Source: Bryobacterales bacterium
GTDB lineage: Bacteria > Acidobacteriota > Terriglobia > Bryobacterales > Bryobacteraceae
Direction: 5' to 3'
Assembly (NCBI GenBank): GCA_003135055.1
Contig: PLDF01000088.1
Coordinates: forward strand, 1 to 41,257
Length of the DNA: 41,257 bases
Below, one piece after another: positions 1-7,012 of the stretch (its first letter is position 1; each line of letters starts with the position of its first letter). The position numbers were made by a program, and so were the translations under genes. Under the pieces are notes generated by a model. That model saw nothing but the letters and a program-made list of their open reading frames with translations. It ran no database searches and had not been told where the DNA came from.

Positions 1-646
1 TGCAGTATGAAGCGTAAGCCTTACGCTCGGGACCGCCAGGATCGGGCAATAGTGGGCAAACTCCCGAGTTGAGCCGTTGAAGCTCCATCCGCTGAATGAA
101 TCCTTCCCTAGCCTCGTCCACTGGAATCCACTCGCCTCTTGTCCCCCAGTACGCTACCGTCATCTCCACAGGGACACCCGGTCCCCTTACCACCACGCCC
201 TTGCCTGCCCCAGTGGGAACGCCACCCCTCCACCACTCTAGGAGATCCCATGCGGTTACTGGAATGGGATCGAGACTAGCCGCCCAATCGGCATGGTCGC
301 TACCAACAGCACCCCCGACTTCCTCGTGGAGCCTTGCTACCTGTTCCGACATTCCGGCATGTTTAGCGAACTCAGGCCACCTATGTAACCGAGACTCCTC
401 GATACCTATGCGGTACAAGCCACCATACGCAAGGGCGTCTCGCTCCGCCTGAGCGAGAGTTTCCCCCTTATCGTCGATCTTCCCCAGGGACTCCATGAAC
501 GCGTTATCCCTGCCGTACTTCCTGAGCGAGCGCGTTGCCGCTGGCTCCCATGTTGGCTTTCGGGAGAACCAGATAATAGGTCGCAACGGTTCCGTGAGCA
601 ACGGTTCCGTGAAGAGTGAGCTGAGGTAAGATACTCGCGGCGACAC
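1..646 (-). CDS. Hypothetical island protein, 3' end outside window
   Basis: An open frame of 215 codons runs leftward from a GTG at 646 and is still open at the window edge, so the C-terminus is missing. The start is chosen because AAGGAG lies 6 bases upstream (653-658) of the GTG. The product begins VSPRVSYLSSLFTEPL with a short tandem TEPL-LTEPL, and has a Trp-rich central stretch (WDLLEWWRGGVP) and an acidic/Arg-rich helix near the visible end. No signal peptide or membrane segment is visible and I do not recognise the family. It is the most downstream gene of the minus-strand phage-like cluster, so it could be structural or cargo. Continuous sense codons over 645 bases plus a good ribosome site make it more credible than the overlapping frames. 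Confidence 0.7.
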   Translation of the reverse strand, partial: MSPRVSYLSSLFTEPLLTEPLRPIIWFSRKPTWEPAATRSLRKYGRDNAFMESLGKIDDKGETLAQAERDALAYGGLYRIGIEESRLHRWPEFAKHAGMSEQVARLHEEVGGAVGSDHADWAASLDPIPVTAWDLLEWWRGGVPTGAGKGVVVRGPGVPVEMTVAYWGTRGEWIPVDEAREGFIQRMELQRLNSGVCPLLPDPGGPERKAYASYC

Positions 647-702
647 GGCGCGCTCCTTAAGCGCCCCATGTATGCCGTGGCCATTAGTATAATGCCACGA
701 AA

Positions 703-975
703 TCACCGGCGGCCCCGCCGTTCCCTTAGGTATCGGACGTAAAGCCCGCAACTGCGCGCGATCTTCACTATTGCAAAAGCCGCGCGGCGAGCCTCGAACG
801 TGAGGTCTGATAGGTCAAGGTCGCAAATGCGACTACCCTCGAACCGCCCAGACAATAACGGGTGACTGCCTTGCAGGGCGCTTGAGGCATCGGATTCGTA
901 GGCAGCGCGCCCCGCCGCTTCAGCTTCAGCGCCCGTCTGGAACTTGCTATCTGCGGCTTCGTTAATTGCATTCAT
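703..975 (-). CDS. Small hypothetical island protein (90 aa)
   Basis: The ATG at 975 is preceded by a strong GGAGGA at 5-base spacing, which decides this start over the longer frame beginning near 1044. The 90-residue product is Ala- and Arg-rich, mostly helical in appearance (NEAADSKFQTGAEAEAAGRAAYE) and basic at its C-terminus (YLRERRGRR). No domain is recognised. It lies downstream of the capsid gene on the same strand, separated by about 320 bases holding two hairpin-bearing direct repeats. It could be a head-associated or regulatory island protein; the sequence does not say which. Confidence 0.6.
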   Translation of the reverse strand: MNAINEAADSKFQTGAEAEAAGRAAYESDASSALQGSHPLLSGRFEGSRICDLDLSDLTFEARRAAFAIVKIARSCGLYVRYLRERRGRR

Positions 976-999
976 ACTGTCCTCCGGTGTCACCGACGA

Positions 1000-1036
1000 A
1001 AATCGAAGGGACCGCCCGAGCGGTCCCACGAATTCA
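1000..1036. repeat. Hairpin direct repeat, copy 1
   Basis: About 35 bases (AATCGAAGGGACCGC, then GCGGTCCC, then GAATTCAGTCAT) recur at 1141-1187. The core is a perfect 8-bp stem, GGGACCGC/GCGGTCCC (1008-1027), with a 4-base CCGA loop. No T-tract follows on either strand, so it is not a classical terminator. AAGGAG and an ATG follow on the plus strand (1042-1055), but that frame closes after eight codons. Confidence 0.6.
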
Positions 1037-1140
1037 GTCATCAAGGAGAGGCTGATGCGAAACAGCCCATGCCGGTCATGAACTGATGATGCGCCGGCAA
1101 AGTCGTGTTGAGCCCACTTACAGAAGGCGGCGCCCGTGAG

Positions 1141-1187
1141 AAATCGAAGGGACCGCCGTCATGCGCCAGCGGTCCCCGGAATTCAGC
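1141..1187. repeat. Hairpin direct repeat, copy 2
   Basis: Second copy of the element at 1000-1036. The same GGGACCGC/GCGGTCCC arms (1149-1156 and 1169-1176) now enclose a 12-base loop, and the same AATCGAAGG lead-in and GAATTCAG-CAT tail are kept. It lies about 110 bases past the capsid stop. Arms and flanks are conserved while the loop length changes, which suggests the stem is what matters. The rest of 976-1294 shows no credible gene. Confidence 0.6.
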
Positions 1188-1294
1188 CATAAGGAAGCAA
1201 TTGTATGACCTACCCCGAAAGTTGAGAAAAGGGGCAGGATTGCCGCCAGGCCCATGAGCTGAAGGATGTAGCCCGGCAAGGTCGTTGATGCCCT

Positions 1295-2572
1295 TTACAG
1301 GATGCCTGTTAGGACGTTGAATGCCTGCGGATGCGCAAGCTGCACATCGGCTCTGAGATAGGCGCGAATCCAGACCTGAGCGTTTGTGAACGCGCTGCCG
1401 GTTGAGTCGGCAGCTTCGCGGGATATCTCCATCGTCATCGAGTTGCGGTACCCGACAATGCACTGGTCCCACTGCCCGATGAAACAGTCACTCGTTGTGG
1501 TTGCCGTTCCGACCGTGAGGTTGTTGGGAACCTGATTACTGACGAACTTTGCCATCTGCGCCACAGCGTCAGTCGGTCGCATGGGTTGACCGAGGGTATC
1601 CCGGAGGTTGTCCAGTTCGCCCGCAGTGCGTGCGCTATAGATCGCCCCGAGCGGCCCCTGAACGTTCGCTTGCTGGAGAGTCGAAATTCCGGCAGATAGC
1701 TTTGACCAGTCAACCAGCGCGTAGCCGTTAGCACCGAGAACGGTGAGATTAACCCCGCTCTGACCCTTGATGCCAGTCGGACTCGGAGCGCCGCCGCTGC
1801 CATAGAGGGCAGCATAATCGAGAGCCAGCGCCAGCGCTTTGCTGATGGAGTTCTGCACAACCGCGTCGATGTTCTCCGAATCCTCAATAAGTTCGAGACT
1901 GATCTTGGCGCCGGCAATCAGCGTGTTCGCCACGAAAGTGATTTGCTGGAAGCTATTATCGGAGTACGTCATAGCTGCATTCTCCGCCTTCCATCCGGCG
2001 GTGACATCGCTACCTAGACGCGCCATCTTCAAGGTCGAACTCGTCATAGCAACCGACGTGGCGCCAGCGCGGTGTACTTGGGCTTGGTTGCGCAGCAAAT
2101 CAATCACCTGCAAGCTTAATGGGCTTGGCACGACGGCGTAGCCGCCTGACAGAGTCCCCTCAGCCATGGTGCGCAGCTCAGAATCCCATTTTCCCGTGAC
2201 CATACCGCGAACGTACGCGCCGATGCCGGGACCGGTATAGCGCTCCTGTGCGAGGGCTTCGTTGGGCTTGTAGGTCCGGACTTCGCCGGAGCGTGTGTTG
2301 CGATTGCCGCCGTAGATCATTCCATTTTCCGAGGTGGTACTGATACCGGCCCCTGGGGATTCCAGCGGGCGCTCGATATCGGCGCGCAGCTCTGAGACCT
2401 GTTGACCGCGCCGAAGGGTTTCGTTTATGCCGTCGGCCTTCTCTTTCAGTCCGTCAAAATCGCGCCGTTCGGCTACCGTGAGATCTCTGTTGCCATCTTC
2501 AGCGGCGGACAGGATACTCCGCATCGTATTCACGAAGGCGTCACGCTTGATTCTTAGTTCACGAAGGTTCAT
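1295..2572 (-). CDS. HK97-fold phage major capsid protein
   Basis: This 425-residue protein should assemble the icosahedral head. The first ~110 residues are a charged helical region (MNLRELRIKRDAFVNTMRSIL, then NRDLTVAERRDFDGLKEKAD) typical of the scaffolding delta domain of HK97-type capsids. From about residue 135 it has the shell signatures: GTLSGGYAVVPSPLSLQVIDLLR, then SSTLKMARLGSDVTAGWKAENA, then ISLELIEDSENIDAVVQNSISKALALALDYAALYGSG, and a C-terminal A-domain/P-domain ending AHPQAFNVLTGIL. The start at 2572 is preferred over the longer frame to 2710 because MNLRELR is the usual beginning of the family and the extra residues are unlike it. No prohead protease or portal is visible nearby, which is unusual for a complete phage head module. 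Family assignment is firm by pattern. Confidence 0.93.
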   Translation of the reverse strand: MNLRELRIKRDAFVNTMRSILSAAEDGNRDLTVAERRDFDGLKEKADGINETLRRGQQVSELRADIERPLESPGAGISTTSENGMIYGGNRNTRSGEVRTYKPNEALAQERYTGPGIGAYVRGMVTGKWDSELRTMAEGTLSGGYAVVPSPLSLQVIDLLRNQAQVHRAGATSVAMTSSTLKMARLGSDVTAGWKAENAAMTYSDNSFQQITFVANTLIAGAKISLELIEDSENIDAVVQNSISKALALALDYAALYGSGGAPSPTGIKGQSGVNLTVLGANGYALVDWSKLSAGISTLQQANVQGPLGAIYSARTAGELDNLRDTLGQPMRPTDAVAQMAKFVSNQVPNNLTVGTATTTSDCFIGQWDQCIVGYRNSMTMEISREAADSTGSAFTNAQVWIRAYLRADVQLAHPQAFNVLTGIL

Positions 2573-2702
2573 TGTTTTTCCAGTCTTTGATTTGTGCTTA
2601 GCCGCAGTATCGGCCCGTGCCCCGTCGCCGCGCGCCCATCTAGGCACCCGCGCCAGCGCACGAAACCCCGTCACAACCCGTCTGGGAGTAAGTAGGGTAT
2701 CT

Positions 2703-2731
2703 GGAGCCACAAGTTTTGTGACGTTGGCTCC
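2703..2731. promoter_or_regulatory. Two-tier stem-loop upstream of capsid gene
   Basis: GGAGCCA pairs with TGGCTCC (2703-2709 with 2725-2731), enclosing a second dyad CACAA/TTGTG (2708-2720). It lies in the roughly 240-base gap (2573-2814) between the winged-helix-like gene and the capsid gene. It could be a processing site or attenuator setting capsid expression apart from the upstream genes. No clear promoter was seen in this gap. Confidence 0.4.
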
Positions 2732-2814
2732 GGTCAGTTAAAAAGACCCGCTCACGGCGCCTGCCGTCTGCGAACCTTCAAGGTTTATAGGTTCAGGTCC
2801 CCACAGGGAACCAT

Positions 2815-3393
2815 TCAAAAATGTCTTAGAGAGATCTCGACAAGGTTCGATGGGTCAGCTAGCTCTTTGCGATACGCGGCCTCTAATTCCACGATCAAGG
2901 CGCGAAGCTCTTCCGCATCGTCGGTGAGCCGACCAAAAGCGCGACTCTCATCCGGCTTGAGTGTCCGGTTCTCCGCTGCGCACTTGCCGACCAAATCTTC
3001 CGCCCGCCCGACGAGATACGCTCGCCATCTACGAAGCTCGTTCACTGGGCCACCGCAGACGTGCGGTAGCGTTCCGCTGCGCGCACGCCTCAGCAATTCA
3101 TCCAAGTCGAGGTGGTTCCGTAACTCCCTGTCGTCAGTTGTCATTCCGTAAGTCTCCACTCCGCGCCACTTACCAATCCGCCGAACATCCACGAAGCGCC
3201 CTCGGCTATCTAGGCGACGATCAACCGCCCTGACCTCTCCGCAAGCCTCTAAGCGCCTTCGGCACTCGCCTACGAACCGGCCACTGGCGCCCAAGATCCC
3301 CGCAATCACGTTATCCGCCAGGGCAGGTATGCCCGGAGATCGCAACGCATCTTCTACGGCGCCGCGCACGACTTTACTTGCTTGTACCGTCAC
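2815..3393 (-). CDS. Winged-helix-like island protein with capsid-delta-like tail
   Basis: A 192-residue protein starting at GTG 3393, nine bases after the stop of the preceding helix-turn-helix gene. Residues ~15-75 (ALADNVIAGILGASGRF, then VGECRRRLEACGEVRAVDRR) resemble a winged-helix DNA-binding domain of the kind seen in phage and ParB-associated regulators. The C-terminal ~70 residues are long charged helices (NRTLKPDESRAFGRLTDDAE) whose spacing echoes the N-terminal helical region of the capsid protein encoded next. Two Cys (CGG and GKCAAEN) flank the central helix. Position between regulatory and capsid genes fits either a late regulator or a scaffold/capsid-size-determining protein. 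The function is not established. Confidence 0.65.
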   Translation of the reverse strand: MTVQASKVVRGAVEDALRSPGIPALADNVIAGILGASGRFVGECRRRLEACGEVRAVDRRLDSRGRFVDVRRIGKWRGVETYGMTTDDRELRNHLDLDELLRRARSGTLPHVCGGPVNELRRWRAYLVGRAEDLVGKCAAENRTLKPDESRAFGRLTDDAEELRALIVELEAAYRKELADPSNLVEISLRHF

Positions 3394-3402
3394 GGCCTTA
3401 CG

Positions 3403-3618
3403 CTACCGCGCCAGCGCCAGCGAGCCCGCGCGGAACGTCGAAGCGCCGGAGCGGACGAAGTCCGCAAGCACATCCCGCCTGAACATTATTCTGCCGTTGG
3501 CGCAAATCGCCACGTCTGGAATGTGTTGCAGAAATTTCTTAGCCGTACTTGGGCATACTCCAAGTTGCCGCGCGACCGCCGCCAGGGAAAGAAGAGTCAT
3601 CGCTGTAATTTGTTTCAT
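3403..3618 (-). CDS. Small excisionase/MerR-like helix-turn-helix protein
   Basis: The 71-residue product (MKQITAMTLLSLAAVARQLG) has a helix-turn-helix at about residues 11-31 (LAAVARQLGVCPSTAKKFLQ) followed by a strand-turn-strand wing (AICANGRIMFRRDVLADFV), the layout of excisionase and MerR-type small DNA-binding proteins. It probably binds DNA as a recombination directionality factor or repressor. An in-frame GTG at 3630 would add four residues; ATG 3618 is chosen, though neither has a strong ribosome site. It lies 16 bases after the sigma-like gene and is probably translated from the same transcript. Confidence 0.7.
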   Translation of the reverse strand: MKQITAMTLLSLAAVARQLGVCPSTAKKFLQHIPDVAICANGRIMFRRDVLADFVRSGASTFRAGSLALAR

Positions 3619-3634
3619 TTCTCTACACACTGAA

Positions 3635-4318
3635 TCAGGTGCGCGCTGACGCTTTATGCACGAGCGCTCTAATTATTTTGAGTGACCGGGAAACCGCAGC
3701 CTGACTGATGCCAAGCGCAGCCGCAACGTCGGCTTGGCTGGGATCGGGCTTGCCGTCAAGCTCCGCTTCGTCGAATTTCTTCAGGTAGGCTTCAACCACG
3801 GCTCGGTCTACGCCCACCAGTGCGCCAAGGAGCGCCCCTGCGTCAAAGTCAGCGCTCGGCTCCCTGGTAACCGGGATTGGGCGCGCCGTGCCATCCACGC
3901 CCCTCCGCCGGCCCCGCGCCACGTATCCAGTTCCAAGACTGCCCGGTAAGTCGGCAACGCAAATTGCCTCTTGCCCGGAGATGTTGACAAACGGCGCGCA
4001 ACTATCGCGGAGCGCTGCCGATTCGTTCACGGCATCTACTGAGCGCCACGCCAGGTGGATTGCAAGATATGCTTCAACGCTGTCCGAACGGCCATCCTGG
4101 AATCGGTCGATCAACCGGACTAGGCTGAGGGTAAGTTCGCCGCGGATGTCTTCCAGCGAAATAAAGCCGTTTCCGTAGGAGCGCTGCTTTCGGCACTCTC
4201 GCCGCGCGATTCGCTCTACCATCGGAAGGAATTTCAAGATCAGGTCATCGCGGCTGGGCTGCTGGGCAGGCTCGACTTCAGCCGATGCGAAGATTCTCTT
4301 TAGGGTGGCTGGCTTCAC
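3635..4318 (-). CDS. Sigma-factor-like protein
   Basis: The 227-residue product starts at a GTG (4318-4316) whose last two bases overlap the TGA of the previous gene, a GTGA coupling that decides the start over the ATG at 4399. Residues ~25-80 (LILKFLPMVERIARRECRKQ, then ISLEDIRGELTLSLVRLIDRF, then SVEAYLAIHLAWRSVDAVNE) match the organisation of sigma-70 region 2. Residues ~185-220 (SQADVAAALGISQAAVSRSL) form a region-4-like helix-turn-helix. The middle (~90-165) is a poorly conserved linker. It probably redirects host RNA polymerase or acts as a sigma-like activator for later island genes, by analogy with phage-encoded sigma homologues. Confidence 0.7.
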   Translation of the reverse strand: MKPATLKRIFASAEVEPAQQPSRDDLILKFLPMVERIARRECRKQRSYGNGFISLEDIRGELTLSLVRLIDRFQDGRSDSVEAYLAIHLAWRSVDAVNESAALRDSCAPFVNISGQEAICVADLPGSLGTGYVARGRRRGVDGTARPIPVTREPSADFDAGALLGALVGVDRAVVEAYLKKFDEAELDGKPDPSQADVAAALGISQAAVSRSLKIIRALVHKASART

Positions 4319-4500
4319 GTTCGGCCCCGCGCAACGCGCCGCCGATTCTCCGCCGCCCGTCGCGCATACGCCAAATGAAGCGGGTGACACACGTAACACT
4401 GAATCACGGCCGATGCGCAGATTATGCCCATCTCGCGGAGCGTAGCCTTCCCACGGAGAATGCCGGGTAGGAACGTGATCGAACTAGCTGGCGCGCTCAT
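4315..4500 (-). CDS. 61-aa coupled island protein
   Basis: A short frame whose ATG overlaps the TGA of the upstream replication gene (ATGA at 4500-4497) and whose own TGA overlaps the GTG of the sigma-like gene. This double overlap is the main support. The product has a hydrophobic N-terminal half (SSITFLPGILRGKATLREMG) with Cys residues (CASAVIQCYVC) and a strongly basic tail (YARRAAENRRRVARGRT). It is not recognised. It may be a nucleic-acid-binding or membrane-associated accessory protein, or mainly serve translational coupling. Confidence 0.6.
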   Translation of the reverse strand: MSAPASSITFLPGILRGKATLREMGIICASAVIQCYVCHPLHLAYARRAAENRRRVARGRT

Positions 4501-5366
4501 GCGCCCGACCTATCTTCCGCGCGCCTCTCTCGAATCCGCCGCGCCGTATCTGGGTCCATTGTGTTTTCCGCTACCGCCGCTCCGCGCGAAGCCTGTTGGG
4601 GATCTTCGTTCCAGCACTCTTGACTGATCCACTCGGGCAGTGACAGTACAAATCCCTTCGCCCACTTCTCAGATGTAGCCCACTTCCCCGTGACGGCGGC
4701 AATCACGCGTTCAGTCATCACCGAAGTCCGCACCTTGTCACAGAAGTACTGCTCAGACAGTGGCTTTTTCACTCGCCCCTTCGCCGGATATGCGCGCCAT
4801 AACTTATCGAAAGCGGCCTCCGCGTCGAACGTCTCCGCCTCATCCGATAGGCCGAGCGCTCTTATAGATATATCCGAAACAGAAACCGAATCCGTAACGG
4901 ACGGTATTTTGCCTTTTGGTTGGAGGCTATTATGCTGGATCAAACCATCTACAGCGGTCCCGCTAATGCGACCAGCAAACGTACCGTCTGATTCTCTTTC
5001 CGCTCTGGTAGCACGTGACTTAGCAGCCGCGCGCCTTACCGAGCTGATGTGCGTCTCGCGCGCCATTCGCCGGCAATAGATCGCGCCCGTGGGAGATCTC
5101 GAAAACACGTTGTAATTTTCGAGTTCCTCTAAACGGGGCCTCACCTCCCGTATACTTCGGCCCACTCGAAGGGCTATTTGCGCTTCTGTCATAGGTTGGC
5201 CGTTCGGCAGTTCCAAGAAGCCGCGGTGCTCCTCATTCTGATGCGCCCAGCAGAGCATCCTACTCCACAATCCCTGAGCCGCCAGGGATAGTCCGGCCAT
5301 ATCTCGCTCGAAGTCTGACGGGTAAAACCAAAAGCCAGGCGATTTTCCATCACTCGTTTGATTCAT
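4497..5366 (-). CDS. Phage replication / replisome-organizer-like protein
   Basis: A 289-residue protein. Residues ~10-100 (FWFYPSDFERDMAGLSLAAQ, then MTEAQIALRVGRSIREVRPR) have the look of the N-terminal winged-helix domain of phage replisome organizers. The C-terminal part (~185-260: AAFDKLWRAYPAKGRVKKPL, then FVLSLPEWISQECWNED) carries the FxxxWxxYPxK pattern common in phage O-like replication proteins. A low-complexity Ser/Arg linker separates them. It should bind an origin and help load host helicase. No Shine-Dalgarno precedes the ATG; an upstream short frame stops at TAA directly against it (TAAATG), so translation may be coupled. The repeat array 55 bases upstream is the natural candidate for its binding sites. 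Confidence 0.72.
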   Translation of the reverse strand: MNQTSDGKSPGFWFYPSDFERDMAGLSLAAQGLWSRMLCWAHQNEEHRGFLELPNGQPMTEAQIALRVGRSIREVRPRLEELENYNVFSRSPTGAIYCRRMARETHISSVRRAAAKSRATRAERESDGTFAGRISGTAVDGLIQHNSLQPKGKIPSVTDSVSVSDISIRALGLSDEAETFDAEAAFDKLWRAYPAKGRVKKPLSEQYFCDKVRTSVMTERVIAAVTGKWATSEKWAKGFVLSLPEWISQECWNEDPQQASRGAAVAENTMDPDTARRIRERRAEDRSGA

Positions 5367-5420
5367 TTAATGGTTGGTGCTTTCGTTTTCGGTAGCGGGC
5401 TCAAGCTCGATCAACTCAAT

Positions 5421-6143
5421 ATCACGGTATCATCGCCAGCGCGATTTGTCTGCGCGTCCATATGGAGCGGAAGGCTGCACGTTCACGGTATCATCGCTAG
5501 GGCGATTTGTCCGCAAGGTGGCGCCACAGTTCCAATGTCACTGTGACACGCAAGCATGAAATTGTCTGCGGGTTTACGTAACCGGCTTCGCAAGTTCCAA
5601 TATCACTGTGGCGCACAGGCGTGAAATTGTCTGCGATCCATATAGAGCCCCACAACCCCACGGTATCACCGCGCGCGCCGTCTGTCTGCGAAGTGATATC
5701 ACGCTAACCCGGCCCCACTTTCATGGTATCATCGCCCGTGCGATTTGTCTGTTTGGTGGTACCACCCGCCAGGCGCGCCCTCAGGTTCCAGTATCACGGT
5801 ATCATCGCTAGGCGCATCTTGTCTGCCGGGTGGCGTCACTAGGCGCGCCCCTGAGTTCCAATACCACCGTGACACACAAGCGTGAAATTGTCTGCGAGCT
5901 TATATAAGAGCCTCAAGTCCAGCTCCACGATATCAGCGTGCGCGCCGTTTGTCTGGCGCTTGACATCCACCGCCACACGTTCACGGTATCATCCACTGCG
6001 TAATTTGTCTGCGCGGTGGCGCCACCTTTTCCGGCGCGCCTCAAGTCCAATATCACCGTACCATCGCACGTGCAATTTGTCTGCGCGTCTATATAGAGCC
6101 CCTCGCCCAACATCACGGTATCATCGCTGCGATTTGTCTGCGG
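5421..6143. repeat. Array of 12 degenerate repeats with private dyads
   Basis: Twelve copies of a ~33-38 bp motif (consensus TATCACGGTATCATCGC, 1-6 variable bases, then GCGATTTGTCTGCG) start near 5421, 5483, 5533, 5599, 5656, 5720, 5790, 5859, 5925, 5979, 6049 and 6111, about 50-70 bp apart. Directly after TCTGCG nearly every copy carries a dyad of its own sequence: TCCATATGGA, GTGGCGCCAC, GTGATATCAC, GGTGGTACCACC, CTTATATAAG, GGTGGCGCCACC, TCTATATAGA and others. Spacers fall into two families, one with GGCGCGCC and TCAAGTTCCA, the other with TATAGAGCCC. The period is not a multiple of three, so it is not coding. It fills the gap between the divergent replication gene and the gene at 6227. 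A replication origin (iterons) or operator array is likeliest. Confidence 0.85.
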
Positions 6144-6214
6144 ATGAACCATCAACCCGCCCCCCGCGCCCGCGCGGCCCCGCCGGTGCGTGGGGGTTGT
6201 GGTTAAGTCTGATT

Positions 6215-6220
6215 GGAGGG
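6215..6220 (+). promoter_or_regulatory. Ribosome binding site deciding start at 6227
   Basis: GGAGGG ends 6 bases before the ATG at 6227. It is the only good ribosome site in a frame that otherwise runs back through the repeat array to 5882, so the array is excluded from the coding sequence. Confidence 0.75.
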
Positions 6221-6226
6221 AAGCCG

Positions 6227-6598
6227 ATGAATCGGGAGAATGGCGCGCCAGGGCGTCCGGCGCCGCCGATATTGATCCGTCAGCGCCAAGAACCGCCCAT
6301 AACGCAAGCGGAATTAGAGGCGGTAGTTTCTGCGTTTGATTTCGTTGCCAAAGCCCTGCGCAGGTTTGAGGCAATCGTCGAAAGCGAGGAGCGGCCCGAG
6401 CTAATGGTCGAGAGGGGACCGCTTGGGCTAGGCTCCCTGCTAACGTCGGGTTCCGCCGATATGCTATCCGACGATTTCTGCTCAATACTCACCGGCTGGG
6501 AGCAAGGTGAGCGGGCGAGGAAATCTCGGCAACTAAAAACGCAAGAGATCAATAGGCGAATGGCTGGCTTATCCCCGGCCCCGAACCGCAACGGCTGA
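6227..6598 (+). CDS. Hypothetical island protein (123 aa)
   Basis: The only plus-strand gene of the island, placed between the repeat array and the attachment-like site. The product starts MNRENGAPGRPAPPILIRQR, a Pro/Arg-rich flexible leader, followed by an amphipathic helical core (TQAELEAVVSAFDFVAKALRRFEAIVE) and a basic C-terminal helix (GERARKSRQLKTQEINRRMA). No domain is recognised. Divergent orientation from the replication operon across the array makes a regulatory or recombination-related role possible, but the sequence does not prove it. Confidence 0.7.
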   Translation: MNRENGAPGRPAPPILIRQRQEPPITQAELEAVVSAFDFVAKALRRFEAIVESEERPELMVERGPLGLGSLLTSGSADMLSDDFCSILTGWEQGERARKSRQLKTQEINRRMAGLSPAPNRNG

Positions 6599-6712
6599 TC
6601 CGTTTACGGGTCATTGTTCAAAATTGTTCAAACGTAAGCGCAAATAGGGCTATTTAAGACGTTAGCGCAATCCTAAAATCAACAACTTACGCCTTATCAA
6701 CGCCGAATTTAC

Positions 6713-6735
6713 TTCAACTCCCCCCGCCTCCACCA
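6713..6735 (+). other. tmRNA 3'-end copy, att-like site 1
   Basis: A 23-base match to the 3' end of a tmRNA (T-loop TTCAACT, C-run, then GCCTCCACCA) with no tmRNA body upstream. The 3' ends of tmRNA and tRNA genes are classical integration targets, so this is read as the right attachment site of the phage-like island. Just left (6599-6712) is an AT-rich stretch with ATTGTTCAAA given twice (6613-6632), as integrase arm sites often are. No other gene is seen in 6599-6752. Confidence 0.7.
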
Positions 6736-6752
6736 TAATCGAAGCAATAACG

Positions 6753-7009
6753 CTTATTGCCCTGGCCTTTTCTGCCTAGCCGTTGGCATTTTTGTGGTTT
6801 TCGGTCCGGATATTGGTCCTGTCGGGACTTTCCACGTGATTAGAGAAATGAACGGCCGAGTCGTCTCTAATGGATACGAACAGTGGACTCACATGAGCAC
6901 AGCGGCGTGTTGTATGGACTGTTTTTCGGTGCCTGTGCTGTAGGATTGTTCTGTGCGGCTTTCAAGCGGCGCACGCGCCGAAACCAGTTCGACTCTCAAT
7001 AGAAGTCGA
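6753..7009 (+). pseudogene. Remnant of small membrane protein gene
   Basis: Two frames join into a plausible two-helix membrane protein. The first reads NNAYCPGLFCLAVGIFVVFG, then DIGPVGTFHVIREMNGRVVS, then NGYEQWTH. After a frame change near 6890-6905 it continues HSGVLYGLFFGACAVGLFCA, then AFKRRTRRNQFDSQ and stops at about 7009. No start codon is found before the first helix, and the 5' end abuts the att-like site at 6713-6735, so it was probably cut off by integration and then frameshifted. It lies between two tmRNA 3'-end copies. Confidence 0.5.
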
Positions 7010-7012
7010 TTA

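Noticed and set aside
406..684. 92-residue minus-strand frame
   Set aside because: Overlaps the edge gene 1-646 in another frame; Ser/Arg-rich with no ribosome site.
5421..6143. CRISPR array
   Set aside because: Repeats are degenerate, spacing varies (50-70 bp), spacers share common blocks such as GGCGCGCC and TATAGAGCCC, and no cas genes are nearby.
5882..6226. N-terminal extension of the gene at 6227, and minus-strand frame 5913-6485
   Set aside because: Both run through the repeat array, whose period is not a multiple of three. The good ribosome site is at 6215-6220.
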